DNA of 64,000 nt, taken from the NCBI GenBank assembly GCA_000711775.1, contig ARYC01018427.1, positions 1 through 64,000 on the forward strand, in the 5' to 3' direction. Under the pieces are notes generated by a model, which searched no databases, had not been told where the DNA came from, and worked only from the letters and a program-made list of their open reading frames with translations. This stretch comes from Oxytricha trifallax (Eukaryota; Ciliophora; Spirotrichea; Sporadotrichida; Oxytrichidae). Of the stretch, positions 56,392 through 64,000 are shown in pieces (position 1 is the first letter of the stretch; every line of letters starts with the position of its first letter). The translations under genes were made by a program, and so were the position numbers.

Positions 56392-57772
56392 ATAGAACCA
56401 GGCTGTTCGAGTGGTGCCATTTGATAAAAATTGATACAATTTCAAGATTTAAATTAATAATCCACAATTAATACACTCTATTTTATTGATAATTTTATTT
56501 AAATATATTAAAATGGCACTTATCTTGAAACGATAAAATTTTGAGATACGTGCCGAATAAATCGAATTAATTAATCAAGTTCAAATTAAGTCTTTATAAA
56601 TGAAATTATGTTTTAATAATTTTAAAGTTCATATTATAATTTTTATATTTATGCCTGTTAGACATATTATATAAATATTCTATATTAATATTTTTGAAAT
56701 GCTTTAGTTTACTTTATTAATAAATTAACTTTATTTTAAATTACTTATTAGTTAATAATATGAACTTTGAAATTTTTAAAACATAATTTCATTTATAAAG
56801 ACTTAATTTGAACTTGATTAATTAATTCGATTTATTTGGCACGTATCTCAAAATTTCATCGATTTCGAGATACGTGCCATTTTAATGTATTTAAATATAA
56901 TTTTTAATATAATAGTGTGTATTAATTGTGGATTATTAATTTACAATTTTTATCAATTGACTCTCCGCCAGGCTCGATTTTACCCCCCATATCGAATGCA
57001 AAACTATTTCATAGTTTACTCCTTTAGCAAATATCTAAAGTAAGGACCCCTTCCTCAGCTTAAAATGCCTCTTTAAGTCCAGATTAAATGATGCGACTAA
57101 CATAGTGAGATCGAGACAAAGGCTGTTCGAAGCATCAAAGAAGAGAGGGCCCGCGAGGCAAAGCGATTGAAGGCGTCATAGACACAGAGCCAATACGTGA
57201 GCGAAGAGGAGTTCGAGTAGATTGAGCAGTTACTCTAGACAAGAAAGAAGCTCGACCTAATCTTCAAGAACATTCAGGAGCTCGACACATAAGAGGAGCT
57301 GCCCACATTCGAGAAACTGATGAAGGCTACCGGGACACCCCCCAACCATCGAGAGGCGGTGACCATGGCCTGGCAATGGCATAATGCGACACAGCCACGA
57401 GGAAACTTCTAGCACTTCAAGCAGGACCTCAAGGACGACTACAGGATGAAGCCCAAGGCATGGAACCAGCTCACCGAGCATCAGAATCTTCAGAAGAAGC
57501 AGGATATGATGCAGATTATGATCGACACCTCAGAGGACGAGATAGGCGATCATCTCAAGGCCCTCTACACTACCTGCCCGCTCCTACCTATCACCATGCT
57601 AACCAGATTCATGTACGAAAGCACTAGTCGCGAGGTACAGAAGCTCTAGTAATGGCACATCGAGCACATCGCCCCCGTGGCAGCCAAGATCTGGAAGGGA
57701 AAGCCATCCCAGGAGTCCATTGACTTTGTGTTGCCCGTCATCAAAGAGATTTTCAGAGAGTTCAAAAAGTGA
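56332..57772 (+). CDS. Gene split by a 534-bp IES-like MITE; ~300-aa protein of unknown function
   Basis: ATG 56332 reads MHVYLSPLNRCLSRKFHRRE and reaches ATT (codon 30) at the MITE edge. Rejoining at the ATT repeat continues with GAIDSPPGSILPPISNAKLF, then QMMRLTQ. One single-base frame change near 57100 leads into EIETKAVRSIKEERAREAKR, EEFEQIEQLLQTRKKLDLIF, MIDTSEDEIGDHLKALYTTC and FVLPVIKEIFREFKK at TGA 57770-57772. The long C-terminal frame is GC-rich and uninterrupted. It is largely helical and charged with no recognised domain. The frame change may be an indel or an unrecognised tiny insert. Confidence 0.65.
56422..56955. mobile_element. 534-bp palindromic MITE/IES with ATT repeats, inside a gene
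   Basis: The ends TGATAAAAATTG and CAATTTTTATCA are flanked by ATT (56419-56421 and 56956-56958). Inner arms share AATAATCCACAATTAATACA and GGCACGTATCTCAAAATTT. The 3-bp ATT repeat fits the ANT target of TBE-type transposition and also works as an excision pointer: removal of the element plus one ATT keeps the host frame. No coding capacity. Confidence 0.85.
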
Positions 57773-58369
57773 ATAATGAGTATTTGAGAGTATTAACTGA
57801 TTAAAGCATTTGGTTTGTATTTGATTTATATTTCTTCAAATTTTCACAATCTTTTATATGTTTCTTTATTTAACCTTAGCCTATTTATAAATTCATTAAA
57901 AAAAAATATATACTTCATGTGAAAGTTAATGTTATATTTATATAATTAATCATAATAATATATAACACTAAAAAGAAAATTAATTAATTAATAATGTTGG
58001 CATATGTTTCAATGTTATAATATATTATTGAACCTCAATTATATGGTTTATTTTAATTAAAAGCACAATTTGTTACAAATAATAAAATTGAATAATCCTG
58101 TATATCATGCCTAAACATGTAAAAAGTTCTAAAATATATCTTATAAGAGTTAATAATGGTAAAATAATATAAATGTATAAAGGATAACTGTAAAATAATT
58201 AAATAAAGACTAAGAGGTTATTCATATTTTAAGAATAAATATTTCTTTTTTATTAATAGTAGTTTTATTATCAAGAGACTATAAAAATTATATGAAAAGA
58301 ATTTAGAAATAATTGAAAATTAGTTTAAAATGCGATTAATTATGATTTATAAAATAAATAAAAATAATA
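57773..58369. other. AT-rich stretch after the gene's stop codon
   Basis: This contains the likely 3' untranslated region of the gene ending at 57772 and then featureless AT-rich DNA. Confidence 0.4.
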
Positions 58370-60010
58370 ATAATAATAATTAATCCTCATCGGGGGCTCA
58401 AGGCCCGCCGGATGAATATACACGTTAAGTGCATGTAAGGGACATGCCCTTTTTATAGATTAATTTTGAACTTTCTATTCAAGGTATACTAAAACTTTGT
58501 ATTCATCTTCTTCCTCTTTTGTTGTGTCTTCTTTTCTTGTTTGGTTGTCTCTTTTTGGGTCTGACATTCTTTCTCTTTGGTTTCTTGCTGTTAAGGATCT
58601 AAATGTACCCGTCTGCTTCCTTGAATCTAAGCTTGTTGTCTAAGGGTTAGATTCTGATAGAGAAGCTAATTTCTTTGAGGGCTATGTGTTCTTTAAGCCT
58701 TGTGGTGAGGAATTGGATTATATCCGATTTGATGAAGTATGAGTGTTTCTAGAGACATTTTAGGTAAATCTTTATCCTGTTTGTGTGTTCCTCAGCATCG
58801 TAGTTTATGTAGATGCAGCTCTTTTCGTTGGCCTCCGAGTTCTTCATGATAATCAGGGCAAAGAACTTAAGCATCTTAACTGTGTTGGGTGCTGGATCTA
58901 CTAATATGTTTGTTTTCACATAGGCTTTAAGCATGTCGTCCGTTTTGTCATAGATGTCTTTCGCTGTGTCTTTACTTATAGGTGAAAGAACTCTTAGGAA
59001 TTTGGCAAATTCTTCAATGGTTTAGTAGAAGTCTGTGTTGATACATTATGTCCATATAGACAAGCATGCTTCCCTTTTGTCTATTCTGTCTTGAAGTTAA
59101 GCTTTTGTGATTTGTTAGAGCATATGTGATACCTCTTATTTAAAATTTTATTATTATTAATTAATAATTGGATCCTAGTCTATTAATTAATTATTTACTA
59201 TTTAGTACTATTTTATTAGAGGTGCGTCATTATTAATTTTAAGTGCGTCATTACTCTTTTAAATTTAATTAAGTGCGTCACGTTTGTTTTTTAGAAAATC
59301 GTCAATTACGTCATCACTAATGTCTAGTAGGTCTTTGTAATATTCCCTATTACCTAGGTGGATTTGTGGGTATGGGTTTTCTTGATGGTGTTCTGGTTCG
59401 ATGATCGTTTGTTCGCTTGAGTCTTCTACATATGATTCGTCGCTGTAGAAGACTGGGTTTTCATCACTCCAATTAGAGTCATCATCATCTTGGTATATGA
59501 TTTTCTTTTCAATTTTGTTTGGTGGTATGATGATTGATTGTTTCTCTGGATAGAAAGGTTGGTTCCTGATGTTGAGTGGTGCCATTTCTCTTATCTTTTT
59601 TTGAGTTATTTGAAGTCCTGGGGGTGGTGTATTATCATCTTGTGTGTTCGATTGATCTACTGGGCGTATGGTTTAAAGTTTAATGAACTTATTGTTTACC
59701 CTTAGTAGTCTCAAGAGTTAGTAAGTTTACATGATCCATAATTAATTAGTCGAGTCGTCATTCTCAGGTAGGTACTATTGTTTGTTAAGTTCTATTTAGT
59801 ACTGGTTAATATGTTCGTGACCTTTTCTGACTATTCTTTTGATGATGAAGGTTATTGCTTCTAGTATGTATAATTCCCATTGGTCTCTGTTGTTTCTGAT
59901 AAGTTTCATGGTGTATGATGCTAGCTGTTTGAATTTTTTGTTTTCAGCTAGTGTATATACAAGATCTCGGTCTTGTGCGTTTAGTATACCCATTCTGTGT
60001 TTGTTAATTT
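58370..60010 (-). mobile_element. LINE-like retroposon with one intact ORF and no reverse transcriptase
   Basis: On the minus strand the element ends with AAAGGGCATGTCCCTTA, a GC-rich block (CCGGCGGGCCTTGAGCCCC) and then ATTATTATTATTATT. The RT-bearing LINE at 42440-43815 ends with the same order of motifs: AAAGGGCTTGACCCTTA, a GGGGTCCCC block and TTATTATT. The body holds a single 496-codon frame. It could be an ORF1-only derivative or a 5' piece of a longer LINE rearranged next to its tail. Confidence 0.6.
58503..59993 (-). CDS. Intact 496-aa ORF of the LINE-like retroposon
   Basis: ATG at 59991-59993 to TGA 58503-58505, one uninterrupted frame of 497 codons with many TAA/TAG glutamines. 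It begins MGILNAQDRDLVYTLAENKK. A Pro/Glu-rich acidic middle follows (about residues 136-245, including DDDDSNWSDENPVFYSDE), then a helical C-terminal half (KDTAKDIYDKTDDMLKAYVK, KEISFSIRI) and a basic tail rich in Arg/Lys (PKKRQPNKKRRHNKRGRR). The basic C-terminus suggests nucleic-acid binding, as expected of a LINE ORF1 protein, but no RRM, zinc knuckle or other named domain is visible. Codons are GC-richer than the flanks. It ends about 100 bp before the tail. Confidence 0.75.
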
Positions 60011-60513
60011 AATTTGTAATCTTAAAAAAAATGATTTATAAAATAAATATAAAATTAATATAATTTTTATTAAAAAATGTATTAAAAATTATGTTTTAGT
60101 AACAAGAGTTGGTAAGTTTATAAATAAATGAATGATTTATTTTTAAGAGCTTTGAAAATTGTTGAGAAAACGAAATATGAAGAAAGCCTTTGTAGACTTC
60201 CAAATATTATGTATTTGAAAAATTGATGGAAGCCTTGGAAAAGACATCAAATTATGAAAGCTACAGGAAATAATTTATACAGTCTCTTAATACAGTGACT
60301 TAGAACATCGTTTGATAAGTTTTTGTTAAGATTTTATGACAAGCTACAAAGTCCATTTGATTGACATCTTCCTTTTCAACAGTTAAAATTGGCAAAATAA
60401 TTTAAAATTCAATGAAATATTGATCAAGATTAGATCATTGGAGATTGTGACAATAACTGACATCATAGTAGTAATAAGAGGATGCATACAAGTGTTAACT
60501 AACACAAACATGA

Positions 60514-61836
60514 CTTACTAAGAATCTAAATAAAATTTATAAAATTCTTGAATTGGCTTAAGAATTGAATAGAATATACACAGGTGGTCCCAAAATCACA
60601 AAATTAATAAGATTCAAAGTCATATTCAAAGATGCCGTAAAATAAGCCAGATTACCAGAACTACATTGCACTTTAAATTAGTAAATATTATAACAAATCA
60701 ATACTTACTAGGCAAGCAACTCATGGTTAATATAATGGTGAAGTGAAGGTGATAACTACTATGAAGCGTTGCTAAAACTCAATAATAAACAGACATAAAA
60801 CTGATGGATCCCATAAAAGATAACCTTAAAAAGCTTTGATAAACAATGTAAAATACAAAAAGCAATAATATGATTGTCAGAAAAGCCAGTTGTTAATAAG
60901 ATTTAAATAGGTTTGGTACTTTATTGATTAAATTAATAAACCAAAATAAAGAAATAAGATAAGGCATGAGATTTAATCCAACATAATCTTGGTCACAATT
61001 CATGTTTGTTTAACAACAGAAAATTATGAATACATAATGACTAGACAGAATATTTTACAAATCATAGCACAATAATAGACACCTTATAACTGAATAAATA
61101 GATCAATTCTTAAGAAAGATTTCCAAATTATGGAAAGTGTAATATTTAAAATCAATATGGAGCAGATGTTAAATTAAAACACTTGCTCAGTATAGATAAA
61201 TACAAACTCAAATAAACAGTTTGAGATGTGGATAAACAAATAAAATATGAAGATTCCAGTAGAAAACTTTACCAAATACACATTAGCTTACCCTTTAATA
61301 GACCGAAAGTTAGTAAAAAGGGGAATAGCAATATGAATAACCAATAAGATTACTATAATCTATAGATAAATAAGAATCTGAATCAGAAAAATAATTCAAC
61401 TAAAAATTTTAAGATGAAATATTAGAAAAAGATCTTAACAATACTGATGACTATTAATAGGAATATCATAGTGGTGAATCATATGGAAAACAAGATAATG
61501 ACGTGACGAAGATGATGATGTAGCCAGAATTAGTACTGAATCTAAAAGAAGAGGAAAACATCGAAGTTTCAAACTGTCAGACAAAGATTTTAGTAATATC
61601 TGAAAAAAACATTTCTCAAAGACAACATAAATGTAAATTCTTCCTAATAAGAAGAAGAAAAATGGCAAGCTATATAATTAGACCAAGAAATTCAAGATGA
61701 AAACAATGACTTAGAGGAATAAAATCCAAAAAATAAGGGAGAATAGAGATCAGTATTTCTAGACTTTAGTGATGAAGATGAAAGTAATGAAAATAAAAAG
61801 CAACACTTTCAAATAGCTGTCCAGCTATTAAAATGA
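60514..61836 (+). pseudogene. Decayed coding region, acidic C-terminus, unknown function
   Basis: A clean frame at 60514-60741 reads NLNKIYKILELAQELNRIYT and KVIFKDAVKQARLPELHCTL. After several frame changes a second clear piece ends the region: DDDVARISTESKRRGKHRSF, then DQEIQDENNDLEEQNPKNKG and SVFLDFSDEDESNENKKQHF, to TGA 61834-61836. Coding-like peptides also occur upstream from about 60120. Acidic and basic tracts suggest a nuclear protein. At least four frame changes are needed, so it is a pseudogene or an unassembled set of segments. Not recognised. Confidence 0.45.
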
Positions 61837-62570
61837 TGATTAAAAAATAACATGCTATCCTAAATATAATAAGTATAGTTATCTTATAATTAATTGATAA
61901 ATAAGCAGAGAAGTAACTCACTTGTACTTTTTTAACTTTTCTTAATAAAACTTATAAAAAGATGAATTCATTAAATAATCATTGAATGATTGAATCAGTA
62001 CAGGAAGCTTCTATTTTTGTTCAAGGTGTTAAAATTATATATTATTTGTCTGAAGTTTATTATTATTTGTTAAGTTAAAATGATATTTCTATGTTTTTAA
62101 TAGCTAAATTTAATAAAATCTTTTATTAAGTCAGAAACTATGACAAAATTCAACCCTTCAAGCTTAAAGTATTTAAATATTACTTAGTGGATTATTTGAT
62201 AAAAATTAATATAAAAATAAATGAATAAACATTGTTAAAATACAATTAAAATGGAAATTTTAGAGGAATGCAATAAAACATATAAACATATTAATTATAA
62301 CTGGCACAGATTTTCTTTGTTCTTATCCGTAATATGATTTAGTACACTTTTAACATTTAAAATATCATCTAATTATTAATTATGACTAAATAGTACAGTG
62401 TACATTGTACAGTTTTAAAACTAGTATTTTTAAATCATATTGGACAGAAGGAAAAGTTATTAATAATTATTAGGAACTTTAATTAGAGTAATTGCTGATA
62501 TACTTCTGATTACTAGTCATTATATTTAATCTCCTTAATCCTTATTCACATTCTGTTAACTTTGATTAAT
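61837..62570. other. AT-rich stretch without recognisable genes
   Basis: Between the stop at 61836 and the minus-strand coding region beginning at 62572. No frame or repeat stands out. Confidence 0.4.
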
Positions 62571-62571
62571 A

Positions 62572-63510
62572 TCATGTTCCCCAAGGTGCGTGTTTTCTAT
62601 GAATTTCCTCCTCTTTTTTCATCAGCAACTCAGCCTCCCCATCCTCCACTAATCGGTTTTTAAAGTAGAGCGCCAGCTCAACCTCGTTAAAAGGGAATTT
62701 CTCATCCTATCTGATCATCTTCTCTAATAACTCCACTTTCAGCGTTCTCGTTTCAAATTACTTTTTATCTAGAGGACTCATTTAGTCAAACGGCAAGTGA
62801 TTTAAGATATCTATTGCTTGGCACTTTTGAAACTATATTACCAGACTTTGGTATTTCAGGTAGATAGGGTACCCCTAGCCTTAAAAGAATGTCTTGAGAT
62901 CATCAATCTTTTCTCCGTTTTAAAAATATCTCTCTTTATTTCATCCATTATCACAAATTGCTATCCTGAGTGTGGCTTGTTAGAATCGATGCAGAACTAT
63001 CTATTCAATATTTTGAAGTCCTCCGTTATAAAGATCTTTTTCAATAGTTTTCTATTGTAGTATTTCCTGAGTTTGTCTCCCTATATAACTAGATAACATT
63101 TACCTTATCTGGACATTTTCTAAAGATTATTGTGTAGAGCTTATCTGCAGCATCAAAGTACAGCATTTCTTCTAGTTTATTGCTATTTAAATGATTAAGT
63201 GAGGAGACTTGGTGTCAGAGCGTTCTAGAAAGGCAATGAGAAATTAGAACTTTGTTAATGATGGCTCTGGTTTAGAGAGGATCTTTATTCGTAACATTGA
63301 ATAATTACCTGCTTTTTGTGATGTTGGACTATCTGATCTCAAACTTCATAGTTATCTTAATGCATTCTGTACATGTCATGAACCCTGCTTGTCTTTTTGG
63401 CTCTCGTAAATTGTTTAAATGTCTTGATAATTCTATTCTATATTTCTATTCTATGATTCTGATGATGCATTAGAAGAGGACCATCTGTTTCCCTAATCCG
63501 CCGATTTAAC
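62572..63510 (-). pseudogene. Decayed ~300-aa gene of unknown function
   Basis: On the minus strand, coding-like pieces follow each other. The first is MVLFQCIIRIIEQKYRIELS with TCTECIKITMKFEIRQSN, ended by an in-frame TGA near 63224. Next is KLEEMLYFDAADKLYTIIF. After a frame change comes YYNRKLLKKIFITEDFKILN with VIMDEIKRDIFKTEKRL. After another comes YPIYLKYQSLVIQFQKCQAI and VELLEKMIRQDEKFPFNEVE, ending RKHAPWGT at TGA 62572-62574. Two frame changes and one TGA suggest decay. The plus-strand 80-codon frame at 62818-63060 is a shadow. Not recognised. Confidence 0.5.
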
Positions 63511-64000
63511 TTTTGCGAATTGTATGAAAATATTAATCTTGAAAGAGAATATAATTTATCTCTCATAAAATAAAGATTTTTTTTCTCAATTTATTAGTTG
63601 TTTACTTTATTAATATTATTTTATTATAAAAACTATAGATAATTTATTCTTGCTTTATTAATGGTTCTAAATAATTCAATTGAAAATTATAGAATTAATT
63701 AGAAATTTTATCTATATATTCACACAAATTTCCAGTTAATAGTAAGAAATAAATAATAATAACCATTATTTTGAGAAAAAAATTGATTAAGAATATTATA
63801 AATATTAAAAAATTAAACTGAGTTAGTAATATATGAATTTATATTTTAGAAACAGTAGTAAACCCAGAATAATATTATCAAGGAATAATTCAAGTTAAAT
63901 AATTTAAAGGTCTCATTAGGTTGCTGAAAATAAAAAGGTAAATAATTATTATTTATAGATGATTATAAAATAAAAAGATAAAATCATAATTCTTATAAAA
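63511..64000. other. AT-rich stretch at window end
   Basis: No coding or repeat signal is visible. Confidence 0.45.

Noticed and set aside
57257-57481. 74-residue minus-strand ORF
   Set aside because: Antisense to the long GC-rich frame of the gene at 56332-57772.
61435-61668. 77-residue minus-strand ORF
   Set aside because: Antisense to the acidic/basic coding region that ends at TGA 61834-61836.

Overview
The window looks like germline (micronuclear) DNA of a spirotrich ciliate of the Oxytricha/Sterkiella type. Four observations support this. Open frames use TAA and TAG as sense codons (glutamine) and end only at TGA. C4A4-type telomeric motifs occur inside the sequence. Two telomere-bearing (TBE) transposons are present. 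Short GC-richer coding islands sit in about 80% A+T DNA and are interrupted by AT-rich inserts. No rRNA, tRNA or CRISPR was recognised. With TGA as the only stop, AT-rich DNA gives long open frames by chance, so composition, homology between copies and splice logic were weighted over length.

Layout. 1-1720 is the end of one TBE, next to a 488-bp palindromic insert. 2.2-10.4 kb is mostly AT-rich, with a gene fragment, a TA-flanked MITE and a short GC-rich retroposon. 10397-14505 is a complete TBE of 4.1 kb with AAT target duplication and three genes: a zinc-finger/kinase protein, a 22-kDa protein and a DDE transposase. About 17.4-21.3 kb and 32.6-37.5 kb hold two highly diverged TBE relatives with the same three genes in the same order and orientation. 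The 22-kDa gene carries a 27-35 nt intron at one conserved position in all three elements. 23495-28865 is a 5.4-kb unit with about 425-bp inverted terminal repeats. It carries a decayed beta-helix-like surface protein gene whose start codon and signal peptide lie inside the repeats.

30.6-41.2 kb is a nested arrangement: a 1.15-kb outer inverted repeat, the second TBE relative (itself hit by a MITE and a foldback element), a 1.8-kb inner palindrome with a GC-rich coding sequence, and a small MITE with C4A4-like ends. 42.4-43.8 kb is a LINE with reverse transcriptase. 46278-49202 is a candidate new element with TAAAACCCC inverted ends. 50.5-57.8 kb is the most gene-like part: a divergent gene pair, several short coding islands, and a gene (56332-57772) split by a 534-bp MITE. 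Precise removal of that MITE at its ATT repeat rejoins the frame, so it behaves as an internal eliminated sequence (IES). 58.4-60.0 kb is a LINE-like retroposon with one intact 496-residue ORF and no visible reverse transcriptase. 60.5-63.5 kb holds two decayed coding regions.

Many coding regions need one or two frame changes. These may be decay, tiny introns, IES junctions or assembly indels; each case is flagged.
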